Source of the DNA: Sediminibacterium sp.
GTDB lineage: Bacteria; Bacteroidota; Bacteroidia; Chitinophagales; Chitinophagaceae
Direction of reading: 5' to 3'
DNA length: 64,000 bases
Assembly: GCA_007280515.1 (NCBI GenBank)
Contig: QYPL01000004.1
Span: forward strand, 1 to 64,000
The number at the start of each line of letters is the position of its first letter. Position 1 is the stretch's first letter. A program made the position numbers and the translations under genes. This document shows, one piece after another, positions 8,318 to 17,691 of the stretch. The notes under the pieces are model-generated. The model searched no databases and was not told the DNA's origin. It saw only the letters and a program-made list of their open reading frames with translations.

Positions 8318-8324
8318 AATTTTG
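8317..8324 (+). promoter_or_regulatory. -7 box for acyl-CoA dehydrogenase
   Basis: TAATTTTG matches TAnnTTTG and lies 16 bases before the ATG. No TTTG is at the expected upstream distance, so the site may need an activator or be relieved of a repressor bound at the adjoining palindrome. Confidence 0.45.
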
Positions 8325-8340
8325 TCAAAAAAAATAAGGT

Positions 8341-9495
8341 ATGGATTTCAAGTTAACAGAGGAGCAGCTAATGATTCAAAGAGCTGCTCGTGAATTTGCA
8401 CAACAACAGTGTTTGCCAGGTGTCATTGAAAGAGATGAGCATCAGAAATTTCCCAAAGAACAAATGGAGCAATTAGCTGATTTAGGTTTTTTAGGTATGA
8501 TGGCTTCCACTGAGTATGGTGGAGCAGGAATGGACACCATTAGCTATGTAATTGCAATGGAAGAAATTAGTAAAGTAGATGCCAGTGTATCTGTAGCCAT
8601 GAGTGTGAATAATAGTTTAGTATGCTGGGGCTTGGAACACTATGCAACAGAGGAACAAAAGAAAAAATATTTAACACCTTTAGCGCAAGGTAAAAAGGAC
8701 GGTTCATTATATATAGGTGCTTTTTTATTAAGTGAGCCAGAAGCGGGCAGCGATGCTACGCATCAACATACATCTGCCATTGATAAAGGCGATCATTATT
8801 TATTAAATGGTGTAAAAAATTGGATTACCAATGGTTCTACTGCATCGGTGTATTTAGTAATGGCACAAACAGATGCCTCCAAAGGCCCAAAAGGTATCAA
8901 TGCTTTTATTGTTGAAAAAAATACACCAGGTATTTTAGTAGGAGCGAAAGAAAATAAATTAGGGATTAGAGGAAGTGATACACATGCCGTTTCTTTTATG
9001 GATGTTAAAGTGCCTAAAGAAAATAGAATAGGGGCCGATGGTTTTGGGTTTACCTTTGCCATGAAAACTTTAAATGGAGGAAGAATAGGTATTGCTGCAC
9101 AAGCATTAGGTATTGCCAGTGGCGCTTATGAATTAGCCTTGGCCTATAGCAAACAAAGACAGTCTTTTGGTAAACCTATTCATGAGCATCAGGCTATTCA
9201 ATTTAAATTAGCTGAAATGGCTACTAGAATTCAATCGGCCAGGTTACTTTGTTATCATGCAGCTTGGGAAAAAGACAATGGCATAGATTATACTACTTCT
9301 GCAGCCATGGCTAAACTACATGCAAGTGATACTGCCATGTGGGCTGCCACAGAAGCTGTTCAAGTGCATGGAGGATATGGATTTGTAAAAGAATACCATG
9401 TAGAAAGGTTAATGCGTGATGCAAAAATTACGCAAATTTATGAAGGTACTAGTGAGATACAAAAAATGGTCATTGGTAGAAATATTACTAAATAA
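8341..9495 (+). CDS. Acyl-CoA dehydrogenase
   Basis: A 384-residue FAD enzyme that introduces a trans-2,3 double bond into acyl-CoA. Motifs follow the family order: an N-terminal helical domain, the FAD-binding FLLSEPEAGSDA and WITNG segments, the C-terminal helical domain with RQSFGKPI and VQVHGGYGFVKEY, and the catalytic base E368 in IYEGTSEIQ. A glutamate at this position is typical of short- and medium-chain enzymes rather than isovaleryl-CoA dehydrogenase. The chain-length preference is not readable here. It is 3 bases from yggS, so the two are translated together, although their functions are not obviously linked. Confidence 0.92.
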   Translation: MDFKLTEEQLMIQRAAREFAQQQCLPGVIERDEHQKFPKEQMEQLADLGFLGMMASTEYGGAGMDTISYVIAMEEISKVDASVSVAMSVNNSLVCWGLEHYATEEQKKKYLTPLAQGKKDGSLYIGAFLLSEPEAGSDATHQHTSAIDKGDHYLLNGVKNWITNGSTASVYLVMAQTDASKGPKGINAFIVEKNTPGILVGAKENKLGIRGSDTHAVSFMDVKVPKENRIGADGFGFTFAMKTLNGGRIGIAAQALGIASGAYELALAYSKQRQSFGKPIHEHQAIQFKLAEMATRIQSARLLCYHAAWEKDNGIDYTTSAAMAKLHASDTAMWAATEAVQVHGGYGFVKEYHVERLMRDAKITQIYEGTSEIQKMVIGRNITK

Positions 9496-9498
9496 CTT

Positions 9499-10164
9499 AT
9501 GCCTGTAAATACTGAAGCCTATCTTACTATTAAAGAACAACTGCAAACTACAAATGTGCAGTTGGTGGCTGTTAGTAAAACCAAGCCTAATGAAGATATT
9601 CAAGCATTATATGCCTTAGGTCAAAGAAATTTTGGTGAAAATTATGTACAAGAATTAGTAGATAAGGCTGCCAGTTTACCTTCCGATATCCACTGGCATT
9701 TTATAGGACATTTACAATCCAATAAAGTAAAATATATAGCGCCCTTTGTGTATTTAATTCATGGAGTCGATTCTGAAAAATTATTAACTGAAATTAATAA
9801 GCAAGCCATTAAGCAAAATAAAATGATTGCTTGTTTATTGCAAGTACATATTGCTACAGAGGAAACCAAATTTGGATTTGATGCAGAAAGTTTAACAGCG
9901 TTTATTGCTAGTGGTCGCCTTTCAAATTATAGCAATGTTATAGTAAAAGGACTCATGGGCATGGCAAGTTTTTCAGATGACAAAGCCCTGGTTGAAAAAG
10001 AGTTTAGTACTTTGAAAAATATATACGACCAAACAGCTAATCAATTAAACAATGTTCATTTCGATACCTTAAGTATGGGCATGAGCGGCGATTACGCATT
10101 AGCCATTGAAAAGGGTAGTAACCTTGTAAGAATTGGAAGTTTATTATTTGGCGCTAGGAATTAA
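9499..10164 (+). CDS. YggS family pyridoxal phosphate homeostasis protein
   Basis: A 221-residue alanine-racemase-fold PLP carrier (PLPBP, formerly YggS/YBL036C). The PLP lysine is K27 in LVAVSKTKP. FGENYVQEL, WHFIGHLQSNKVK, GLMGMA and SMGMSGDYALAIEKGS are all characteristic. It buffers free PLP and affects amino acid balance rather than acting as an enzyme. It is the last gene of the run that begins at bshB1; a terminator follows at 10231. Confidence 0.93.
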   Translation: MPVNTEAYLTIKEQLQTTNVQLVAVSKTKPNEDIQALYALGQRNFGENYVQELVDKAASLPSDIHWHFIGHLQSNKVKYIAPFVYLIHGVDSEKLLTEINKQAIKQNKMIACLLQVHIATEETKFGFDAESLTAFIASGRLSNYSNVIVKGLMGMASFSDDKALVEKEFSTLKNIYDQTANQLNNVHFDTLSMGMSGDYALAIEKGSNLVRIGSLLFGARN

Positions 10165-10230
10165 AAATTATTTGTTTAAAATAAAATTTAGGATAAAATA
10201 ATTTAGTTTGTACTTAAGTGTATAATTATA

Positions 10231-10265
10231 AAAAAAGCTGCCCTTTTGAAGGAGCAGCTTTTTTT
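10231..10265. terminator. Bidirectional terminator between convergent genes
   Basis: Six A residues and AGCTGC pair with GCAGCT and a T run around a short loop, with one mismatch in the upper stem. The A-run on one side and T-run on the other allow it to stop both yggS and the facing M20 gene. Confidence 0.8.
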
Positions 10266-10306
10266 ATAAAATATATTTAAGTCTAATAATATCTACTTAT
10301 ACAAGC

Positions 10307-11599
10307 CTATTTTGTTTTGCCGTAATCAAATACTAATTGACAGAAAGCTTTCACACCTACAATAAATCCAGACTCATCTAAATAAAAATCGGGAGTATGA
10401 TGCGGGCCTGCCTTTTTAGGATCAGTTCCTTTAGGCATACCTCCTAAATTGAAAAAGAAGCTAGGTGCCTTGGCTGCAAAAAATGAAAAATCTTCTGCAC
10501 CAGTTACCCAGGTTGATTCTGAAACATTCTCATCGCCTGCTGCTCTTATTAAAGAAGGTAAAGTTTTTTTCACAAGAGCTGGGTCATTATAAGTAACTAA
10601 AGTCTTTGTATCAATAACAACATCTGCAGTAGCGCCAGAGCTTGCTGCAATTGTAGTTACTGTATTTCTAATTCTCTCGTGTACTTCTTCTTGCATTTTG
10701 CTATCAAGGGTTCTTATGGTACCTGTCATCTCAGCTGTTTCAGGAATGATATTAGAACGAACGCCACTATTAATAGTACCTACAGTTATTACTAAAGGCG
10801 CCTTGGTTAAATCCATTTGACGACTTACAATATGTTGTAAACCTTCAATAATTTGTGCACTTGCTGCAATAGGGTCTACACCACCCCAAGGTTGAGAACC
10901 ATGACTTCCTTTACCATTCACTTTAATCGTAAACCAATCAGAGGAAGCCATAAAGGCACCTGCTTTATATTTAATAGTACCTACAGGTGTTTGAGAAGAG
11001 ATATGAATACCATATACCGCTTCTACTTTTGGATTGTCTAAAGCGCCTTCTTTAATCATAAGTTGTGCTCCACCTTCTTCATTTTCTGGAGCGCCTTCTT
11101 CAGCGGGTTGAAATAAAAACACAATGGTGCCTGGTACCTCTTTTTGCATGGCACTTAACATTTTGGCAGTAGCCATTAACATAGCTGTATGTGAATCATG
11201 TCCGCAAGCATGCATTACACTTACTTTTTGGCCATTATAGTCGGTAGTTACTTTAGAGGCAAAAGGAATGGCAACTCTTTCATACACGGGCAAAGCGTCA
11301 ATGTCTGCTCTTAAAGCAATAACTGCACCTGGTTTACCACCTTTTAAAACCGCCACCACACCTGTTTTAGCAACAGGGTATCTTACTTCAATATTAGGAA
11401 GGGTTTTTAAAAAATCGGCAATGTATTTTCCTGTATTTACTTCTCTATTAGATAGTTCAGGAAATTCATGAAAATGTCTTCTCCAAGCAATGAGTTCTGG
11501 CTCTACTTCTTTTAATAAAGAAGCATAGTTTTTAGGCAAGTCTTGTGCTATACTAGAGATAGTTACAAGTAGCAATAAAGAAAGGAAAATTTTACGCAT
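10307..11599 (-). CDS. Secreted M20 family amidohydrolase
   Basis: A 430-residue M20D metallohydrolase with a cleavable signal peptide (residues 1-19, ending SSIAQ). Metal-ligand motifs are HACGHDSH (C132, H134), PAEEGA (E167/E168) and VTGAEDFSFF near the C-terminus. It resembles N-acyl-L-amino acid amidohydrolases, hippurate hydrolases and indole-acetyl-amino acid hydrolases, so it probably frees amino acids from N-acyl or amide conjugates in the periplasm or outside the cell. The exact substrate cannot be told. It lies 34 bases downstream of the mutase gene on the same strand and could share its transcript. Confidence 0.87.
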   Translation of the reverse strand: MRKIFLSLLLLVTISSIAQDLPKNYASLLKEVEPELIAWRRHFHEFPELSNREVNTGKYIADFLKTLPNIEVRYPVAKTGVVAVLKGGKPGAVIALRADIDALPVYERVAIPFASKVTTDYNGQKVSVMHACGHDSHTAMLMATAKMLSAMQKEVPGTIVFLFQPAEEGAPENEEGGAQLMIKEGALDNPKVEAVYGIHISSQTPVGTIKYKAGAFMASSDWFTIKVNGKGSHGSQPWGGVDPIAASAQIIEGLQHIVSRQMDLTKAPLVITVGTINSGVRSNIIPETAEMTGTIRTLDSKMQEEVHERIRNTVTTIAASSGATADVVIDTKTLVTYNDPALVKKTLPSLIRAAGDENVSESTWVTGAEDFSFFAAKAPSFFFNLGGMPKGTDPKKAGPHHTPDFYLDESGFIVGVKAFCQLVFDYGKTK

Positions 11600-11633
11600 A
11601 TTTTTTATTTTTTATTTCGGTTTTATTATTTTT

Positions 11634-13202
11634 TTAAGCTTGATACTCTCCATAAATACCTCTTAATACATCTGCTATTTCTCCTAGTGTACAATAGTTT
11701 TCAATCGCGTCTATCACTGAAGGCATAATATTTTCAGTGCCTGCTGCCGCATTTTTTACAGCTGCTAAACAAGCCACCACTTTTATATTATCTCTAGTAT
11801 TTTTTAAAGCTTTTAATTTTTCTATCTGTTGTATTCTTATGCTTTCATCAATTTGAAAAACTGGGATATTAGTAGTAGAAGTAGATTCAAATTGATTCAC
11901 CCCCACAATTATTTTTTCTTTGGATTCAATAGCTTTTTGGTAAGCATAAGCGCTTTCTGCAATTTTATTTTGCATAAATCCATTTTCAATAGAACTTACA
12001 GCGCCACCCATTTCATCAATTTGGTTAATTAATGCTAAAGCTTTTTGCTCTAATTCATTGGTAAGACTTTCTATAAAATAAGAACCTGCTAAAGGATCGG
12101 CGGTATCGGTAATGCCCGATTCATTGGCCACAATTTGTTGTGTTCTTAAAGCAATACTAGCTGCTTCTTGAGTAGGTAATCCTAAGGCTTCATCAAAACC
12201 ATTGGTATGAAGGCTTTGTGTGCCACCTAATACTGCTGCAATGGTTTGTATCGTAACCCTACTAATATTATTTAAAGGTTGTTGTGCCGTTAAAGTAGCG
12301 CCGCCTGTTTGTGTATGAAAACGAAGCATTAAAGCTTTTTCATCGGTGGCGCCTAAGTCTTTCATTATGATAGCCCACATTTTTCTAGCCGCTCTAAACT
12401 TGGCCACTTCTTCAAATAAATTATTATGGGCGTTAAAGAAGAAAGATAACCTCTTGCCAAATACATTAATGTCTAAACCTTTTTCAATAGCCGCTTTTAC
12501 ATAGGCCTTACCATTACTTAAAGTAAAGGCTACTTCTTGCACCGCTGTACTGCCTGCTTCTCTAATATGATATCCAGATATACTAATGCTATTCCACTTA
12601 GGTAAATGCTGGCCACAGTATTCAAAAATATCGGTGATAATACGCATAGAATGTTTAGGAGGGTAGATATAGGTTCCTCTTGCTGCGTATTCTTTTAATA
12701 TATCGTTCTGTATGGTGCCTGCTAATTGTTTTAAATCAATGCCTCTTTTTTTAGCTAGGGCAATATATAAAGCTAGTAAAATAAAACCAGTAGAATTAAT
12801 GGTCATAGAAGTACTAATCTTATCTAAAGGAATATCCTTAAATAAAATTTCCATATCCTCAATGGAACAAATAGATACACCCACTTTTCCTACTTCACCT
12901 TCTGCTAAAGAATGGTCGGCGTCATAGCCAATTTGTGTAGGTAAGTCAAAGGCCACACTTAAACCCATTACCCCTTGCGATAAAAGAAAATGATATCGTT
13001 TATTACTTTCTTCTGCGGTAGAGAATCCAGCATATTGACGCATTGTCCATAACTTTCCTCTATACATATCGGATTGAACGCCTCTTGTATAAGGGAACTC
13101 ACCGGGTAATAAAGTTTCATTTAAATGGGTAGGTAAATCGTTGCAGGTATATACCTTCTTTATTTCAATGCCACTATCCGTCTTTTTTTCAGCTTCTTGC
13201 AT
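11634..13202 (-). CDS. Methylmalonyl-CoA mutase-type large subunit, no B12 domain
   Basis: A 522-residue acyl-CoA mutase catalytic domain. [44 protein letters not shown]-like [13 protein letters not shown] and [15 protein letters not shown] match the TIM-barrel part of methylmalonyl-CoA mutase. The protein ends at [14 protein letters not shown], exactly before the linker to the cobalamin-binding domain of one-chain enzymes such as Propionibacterium MutB. A separate small B12-binding subunit must therefore exist elsewhere. I chose the ATG at 13202; the frame stays open to 13277, but the extra residues are unlike the family. Substrate could be methylmalonyl-CoA or a related branched acyl-CoA. 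Confidence 0.85.
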   Translation of the reverse strand: MQEAEKKTDSGIEIKKVYTCNDLPTHLNETLLPGEFPYTRGVQSDMYRGKLWTMRQYAGFSTAEESNKRYHFLLSQGVMGLSVAFDLPTQIGYDADHSLAEGEVGKVGVSICSIEDMEILFKDIPLDKISTSMTINSTGFILLALYIALAKKRGIDLKQLAGTIQNDILKEYAARGTYIYPPKHSMRIITDIFEYCGQHLPKWNSISISGYHIREAGSTAVQEVAFTLSNGKAYVKAAIEKGLDINVFGKRLSFFFNAHNNLFEEVAKFRAARKMWAIIMKDLGATDEKALMLRFHTQTGGATLTAQQPLNNISRVTIQTIAAVLGGTQSLHTNGFDEALGLPTQEAASIALRTQQIVANESGITDTADPLAGSYFIESLTNELEQKALALINQIDEMGGAVSSIENGFMQNKIAESAYAYQKAIESKEKIIVGVNQFESTSTTNIPVFQIDESIRIQQIEKLKALKNTRDNIKVVACLAAVKNAAAGTENIMPSVIDAIENYCTLGEIADVLRGIYGEYQA

Positions 13203-13236
13203 GGTTAAATTTACGAAAAATTCAAAATACAGGGGC

Positions 13237-13265
13237 TTGTAAATGCCCCTAATATTGTACTTTTG
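13237..13265 (+). promoter_or_regulatory. Promoter for iscA-type gene
   Basis: TTG at 13237-13239, an 18-base spacer and TACTTTTG at 13258-13265. A TTG start at 13263 would lie inside the -7 box, which supports the ATG at 13284 with a leader of about 15 bases. Confidence 0.5.
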
Positions 13266-13283
13266 TACTATAAACATTCAAAT

Positions 13284-13640
13284 ATGTCTTCAGATACCAA
13301 TATAGCCTTACAAAGCCCGGTAACTTTTACCGCAGGAGCCATTACTGAGATTAACCGATTAATGGCTGAGCCAGACTTTGATCAACAACAAAGACTAAGA
13401 GTGGGTGTAAAAGGGGGTGGATGCAGTGGCATGACCTATGTTTTAGGTTTTGATATTCCTAAAGCAGATGATGAAATGTTCTCCATTGAGGGTATTCCTT
13501 GTTGCATGGAAAAATCGCATCAGATTTATGTATATGGAATGGAGATAGATTGGCAAGGTGGTCTGAATAGCCGTGGATTTACTTTTAAAAATCCGAATGC
13601 GTCTAGTACCTGCGGATGTGGTACTTCATTTGCGGTTTAA
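13284..13640 (+). CDS. HesB/IscA family iron-sulfur assembly protein
   Basis: A 118-residue A-type carrier that receives Fe-S clusters and passes them to apo-proteins. The three cluster-binding cysteines are C47 in KGGGCSGM and C110/C112 in STCGCGTSF. It is divergent from the mutase gene and monocistronic, between its own promoter and a terminator. SufA, IscA and ErpA cannot be told apart from the sequence alone. Possible clients in this window include MqnE and L-serine dehydratase, though that is only inference. Confidence 0.93.
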   Translation: MSSDTNIALQSPVTFTAGAITEINRLMAEPDFDQQQRLRVGVKGGGCSGMTYVLGFDIPKADDEMFSIEGIPCCMEKSHQIYVYGMEIDWQGGLNSRGFTFKNPNASSTCGCGTSFAV

Positions 13641-13689
13641 AATTTATAGAAAAAATACATCATTCTCGCTCTCTATCGCGAAACGCATA

Positions 13690-13721
13690 AAAAAAGGCCC
13701 TGATTACTCAAGGCCTTTTTT
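13690..13721. terminator. Bidirectional terminator between iscA-type gene and secDF
   Basis: Bases 13690-13699 (AAAAAAGGCC) pair perfectly with 13712-13721 (GGCCTTTTTT) around a 12-base loop. It lies between two converging genes and has a poly-T end in either direction. Confidence 0.85.
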
Positions 13722-13740
13722 ATATAAATTCAATGTTGAA

Positions 13741-16719
13741 TTATTTCTTTTTTTCTTCACGGCCTAATGGGCGACTCTTTGCAAAGTCAACTAGTACTGG
13801 TGCCGCTACGAAGATAGAAGAGTAAGTACCTGTGATAACTCCAATTAACATAGCGAATGCAAAACCTCTTGTTACTTCTCCACCAAAGATGAACAAGATT
13901 AAGATAGTTAAGAACACCGTTAAAGAAGTCATAATAGTACGACTCAATGTTTGGTTAATGGCCTTGTTAATGATAGAAGCATTGTCTGCGCCTTTCATTA
14001 ATTGGCTGTCCTCACGAATACGGTCATATACAATTACAGTATCGTTCATAGAGAAACCAATTACGGTTAATATAGCTGCAATAAAGTGTTGGTCAATCTC
14101 TAATGGGAAGGGCACCACTTTTCTTAAGAAACTAAATACGATTAAGGTTACCAATACATCGTGTAATAGAGAGAAAATAGTTCCTAAAGAATATCTCCAA
14201 TCACGGAAACGAATAAAGATGTACAAACAAATTGCAATTAATGCAAAAATAGTTGCTTTCGTAGCACCTGCTTTTAAATCATCAGAAATAGTAGGAAGTA
14301 CTGTTTGAGAACTTTGCTTATACTGAGTATCGAATTCTTTTAAAGAAGTTCCTGCTGGTAATTGCTTTTCTAGACCTTTAAATAATAAACCTTCCACTTC
14401 AGCGTCAATATTATTGCCTTGTTCTTTAATTTTATAAGAAGTAGTAATATTAATTTGGTTTTTAGAATCGACTGTTTTAATTATAGGAGACTCACCGAAT
14501 ACTTTTTTCAAGTCGTCTCTTACCGACTCAATATTCACTGCTTTATCAAACTTAATAGTATAACTTCTTCCTCCTGCGAATTCAACACCTTCGTCGAATC
14601 CGTTAAAGAAACTAGCAATACCCATTACTAAAACTACAGCAGACAACATATAAGCATACTTTCTGAATTCAATAAATTTGAAAGCAGCATGTTGAAAGAT
14701 ACCTCTTGAAATTTTAGTGAAATATTCGAAGTGTCTATTTTTACTTGTATAGATATCTGTGATTAAACGAGATACTAAAATTCCGCAGAATAAAGAAAGT
14801 AAAATACCAATGATTTGTGTAGTAGCGAATCCGAGTACTGGACCTAAACCAAAGTAAGCTAAGATACAGGCTGTTAATAGGGTAGTAACGTGTGCATCCA
14901 ATACTGGAGACATAGAACGTTTATAACCATCTGTTACAGCTAATTGATAACTTTTCCCTTTTGTTAATTCCTCTTTAATTCTCTCAAATATAATTACGTT
15001 GGTATCTACCGCCATACCAATGGTCAATACTAAACCTGCAATACCAGGTGCTGTTAAAGTAAAACCTAGTGCACTTAATATACCAATAGTAAAAAGTAAG
15101 TTTAATATTAAAGCAATATTGGCTACCCATCCACCGGTGTTAAAGTATAATAACATTAAAGCGAAAATGACTAAAAAGGCAATACCAAATGCCATCGCGC
15201 CACCTTGAATAGAAGCCAAGCCTAAAGTAGGACCTACTAACTGCTCTTGTACAATTTTAGCAGGCGCTGGTAACTTACCACTCTCTAATATTTCAGCTAA
15301 GTCTTGTGCAGTTTTTAAAGTATAGTTTCCAGAGATAGAAGAGTTACCTGTAGTGATAGCATCATTTACATTCGGTGCTGAATAAACAATATTATCTAGT
15401 ACAATAGCAAGAGGCTTGCCAACATTTTTGGTTGTCATCTTAGCCCAAATGCTGGTACCTAATTTATCCATATTCATTTTGATGGCTACTTTTCCTCTTT
15501 CATCAAAATCTTGTGTAGCATTGGCAACATGGTCTCCTTCTAATTCTGCTTGACCATTGTCCAAAGTTTTAATAGCATAAATAGGAACTACATCTTTGTT
15601 TTTAGCATCTTCGCTTTCGTTCTTACCATACATAAATACCAAGTTCGATGGGAACTTAGATTTTACTTCAGGCATGGCTAAATATGCGTTTAGTTTGCTT
15701 GTATCATTTTTTAAAGTGTAACCAATTTCAGCAGGGTAAATATATTGACCATTTTTTCCTTGATAAGGTTGTGTAAACTGAACTGTTTTTAATAAAGGAT
15801 TTTTATTAAGGTTCAATTTAGAAGTATCTGCTTTAACATTCGCAGTTGTATCACTAATTCCATTTAAACTTGCTTCAATAGATTTGTCTGCAGCAATAAT
15901 TCCATTTTGAAAATCCTTATTCTCAAAAGTATATACTTCAAAGAATTGAAGGTTCGCTGTAGATTGCAAATAAGAACGTACACGCTCTTTATCATTCACG
16001 CCTGCTAATTCAATATTGATAATACCTTTTGTTGCATCCGGATTAATATTTGGAGAAGCCAAGCCAAAGCGGTCTATACGTGTTCTTAAAATACGGTAAG
16101 TATTATTGAATGCTTGAGTAGATTGTTCTTTTAAATAAGAAGCTACTGCATCATCAGAAGCATCAAATTTTAATTTGCCATTACTTCTAGTCGCAAATAA
16201 AGGAGCTAATTTACCAGTGGGGTTAATGGTGGCATATTCATCTCTGAATAAAGAAATTAAGTCGGCACGGCTGTTGGCTTTCTTTTGAACTGCATTGTTT
16301 AAAGCAGTGTTAAAAGAAGGGTCCTTGCTATAGTTTGCTAATGATTTAATCAAACCATCCAAGCCTACTTCCATGGTGACACTCATACCGCCTTGTAAAT
16401 CAAGGCCTAGCATTAATTCTTTTTCTTTAGCAGAACCATAAGTAGTTAAGCCAAAAGCTAATTTGCTGTCCTTGGTACTGTCTAATAACTTTTTATAATA
16501 AGCTTTTTGAATATCGTTTAAACTATCGTTGTATAATAGTTGTTCTTCTTTGTCAGAAGGGTATACCTGAGCTGCTTTTGGGAACTTTTTGATCCATGAA
16601 CTAGCTTTCGCTTCCATGGCTTTTTCGTGACTTCTTACGAACCAAGTAAATGACAATTGATAAAGACAAATTAAAATAAGCGCAATTGTAAAAAAGCGCA
16701 CTAATCCTTTGAGTTGCAT
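13741..16719 (-). CDS. secDF: Fused protein translocase subunit SecDF
   Basis: A 992-residue fusion of SecD and SecF, the usual form in Bacteroidota. The complex uses the proton gradient to pull exported proteins out of the SecYEG channel on the periplasmic side. Visible parts in order: N-terminal membrane segment (about 8-27), LGLDLQGG at 104-111, the large periplasmic P1 domain, the SecD membrane block with GMAVDTNVIIFERIKEE, then the SecF half with GRSYTIKF and VIGFSMNDTVIVYDRIRE. A TATATTTG-type -7 box lies 30 bases upstream. Confidence 0.96.
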   Translation of the reverse strand: MQLKGLVRFFTIALILICLYQLSFTWFVRSHEKAMEAKASSWIKKFPKAAQVYPSDKEEQLLYNDSLNDIQKAYYKKLLDSTKDSKLAFGLTTYGSAKEKELMLGLDLQGGMSVTMEVGLDGLIKSLANYSKDPSFNTALNNAVQKKANSRADLISLFRDEYATINPTGKLAPLFATRSNGKLKFDASDDAVASYLKEQSTQAFNNTYRILRTRIDRFGLASPNINPDATKGIINIELAGVNDKERVRSYLQSTANLQFFEVYTFENKDFQNGIIAADKSIEASLNGISDTTANVKADTSKLNLNKNPLLKTVQFTQPYQGKNGQYIYPAEIGYTLKNDTSKLNAYLAMPEVKSKFPSNLVFMYGKNESEDAKNKDVVPIYAIKTLDNGQAELEGDHVANATQDFDERGKVAIKMNMDKLGTSIWAKMTTKNVGKPLAIVLDNIVYSAPNVNDAITTGNSSISGNYTLKTAQDLAEILESGKLPAPAKIVQEQLVGPTLGLASIQGGAMAFGIAFLVIFALMLLYFNTGGWVANIALILNLLFTIGILSALGFTLTAPGIAGLVLTIGMAVDTNVIIFERIKEELTKGKSYQLAVTDGYKRSMSPVLDAHVTTLLTACILAYFGLGPVLGFATTQIIGILLSLFCGILVSRLITDIYTSKNRHFEYFTKISRGIFQHAAFKFIEFRKYAYMLSAVVLVMGIASFFNGFDEGVEFAGGRSYTIKFDKAVNIESVRDDLKKVFGESPIIKTVDSKNQINITTSYKIKEQGNNIDAEVEGLLFKGLEKQLPAGTSLKEFDTQYKQSSQTVLPTISDDLKAGATKATIFALIAICLYIFIRFRDWRYSLGTIFSLLHDVLVTLIVFSFLRKVVPFPLEIDQHFIAAILTVIGFSMNDTVIVYDRIREDSQLMKGADNASIINKAINQTLSRTIMTSLTVFLTILILFIFGGEVTRGFAFAMLIGVITGTYSSIFVAAPVLVDFAKSRPLGREEKKK

Positions 16720-16748
16720 AATAGTGTGGTTAACTGATTTTTAGTCGG

Positions 16749-16756
16749 CAAATATA
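16749..16756 (-). promoter_or_regulatory. -7 box for secDF
   Basis: Read on the minus strand this is TATATTTG, a full match to TAnnTTTG, 30 bases before the secDF start codon. No TTTG stands at the standard upstream distance. Confidence 0.4.
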
Positions 16757-16790
16757 ATGGAAAGAGGCCAAAATAAGGTCTAAAAAGCCA

Positions 16791-17267
16791 TTATTTTACA
16801 GCGCTCAACTTGATGTCAAAATAGAGCGGAGAATTCCCTGGAATGGAGCCTGATCCTCTTGAGCCATAACCTAAAGAAGAGGGTATCAAAACTTTAATTT
16901 CGCCCCCTATACCAATTTTAGGAACAGCAATCTGCCATCCCGGTATTAAATTACTTAAGGCATAAGTGATTGTTCCTGCATCAAATTGTTTACCATTCAT
17001 TAAAGTTCCAACATAAGTAACTGTAATTGTGTTGTTTATAGTTGGGTGGGTACTATTTCCAGGAGTGATTATTTCATATAAAATTCCACTTGGGTCACTG
17101 ATATAAGTAATATTGTTTGATTTAGCATAGCTAATCATTTGGTCAGACTCACTAGCTGAGGACTTGCTACAAGCAGTATTTGAAAAAATAGCAAAAATGG
17201 CTAAAAAAGAGGCAATTATTACTAAAAAAGAGGTTTTTTTGGTGTTTTTTGAGGTAAAATGGTTCAT
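16791..17267 (-). CDS. FKBP-type peptidyl-prolyl isomerase lipoprotein
   Basis: A 158-residue lipoprotein: a long basic N-terminus, a hydrophobic stretch and lipobox SNTAC (lipid cysteine C33). The C-terminal FKBP domain (about 55-158) includes ITVTYVGTLMNGKQFD, LIPGWQIAVPKIGIGGE and IPSSLGYGSRG, and ends with YFDIKL. It probably assists folding of periplasmic or outer-membrane proteins. Its ATG overlaps the TGA of the upstream small membrane protein by four bases, so the two are translationally coupled. Confidence 0.9.
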   Translation of the reverse strand: MNHFTSKNTKKTSFLVIIASFLAIFAIFSNTACSKSSASESDQMISYAKSNNITYISDPSGILYEIITPGNSTHPTINNTITVTYVGTLMNGKQFDAGTITYALSNLIPGWQIAVPKIGIGGEIKVLIPSSLGYGSRGSGSIPGNSPLYFDIKLSAVK

Positions 17268-17575
17268 TTTTTGTTTTTTATATGCGTTAATTCTTTAAAT
17301 CTTTGTTCGTTCATTTCGAAGGTAAATTGCTGGTAGATCCATGCATATCCAAAGGAAAATATCAAAATTGAAATTACAATCCATATTTCATTACCCCTCA
17401 TATTAGCTACCATACTAGCCCTTTCGTACCAACCGGTTTCTGAAATTACAAGTACAAGTAAACCCACACTTAATCCAAAACTTAAACCTCTTAAAAAAGG
17501 TTTGCGTTTATAATGGGGCAGTACTCTTTGTTTTTCCCATTGCTGGTAGAACTTATCTTCTTCCTGGCTAATCAT
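17264..17575 (-). CDS. Small membrane protein of unknown function
   Basis: A 103-residue protein that I cannot assign to a family. It has a charged N-terminus (residues 1-28, EEDKFYQQWEKQR), two predicted membrane helices (about 30-45 and 64-82) and a charged C-terminal tail. Both termini are therefore probably cytoplasmic. It is coupled by a 4-base overlap to the FKBP lipoprotein gene downstream. The ATG at 17575 is preferred over a TTG six bases upstream. The -7 box at 17579-17586 would put transcription at or next to the A of the ATG, implying little or no leader. Confidence 0.7.
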   Translation of the reverse strand: MISQEEDKFYQQWEKQRVLPHYKRKPFLRGLSFGLSVGLLVLVISETGWYERASMVANMRGNEIWIVISILIFSFGYAWIYQQFTFEMNEQRFKELTHIKNKK

Positions 17576-17578
17576 AGG

Positions 17579-17586
17579 CAAATTTA
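17579..17586 (-). promoter_or_regulatory. -7 box directly before start codon
   Basis: On the minus strand this reads TAAATTTG. Only three bases separate it from the ATG at 17575, so a transcript from it would be leaderless or nearly so. Confidence 0.4.
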
Positions 17587-17691
17587 TGCTTTGATTCTTA
17601 AATTAGACATGCATTGCTTACATTTAATTTTAGAACAGATATGGAGGAAACTTCCAATATTGCTGGATTAACAAAAAATTAAAACTTGATT

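Noticed and set aside
13832-14308. 158-codon frame antisense to secDF
   Set aside because: A mirror frame of the SecF half; its composition follows the antisense of membrane-helix codons.
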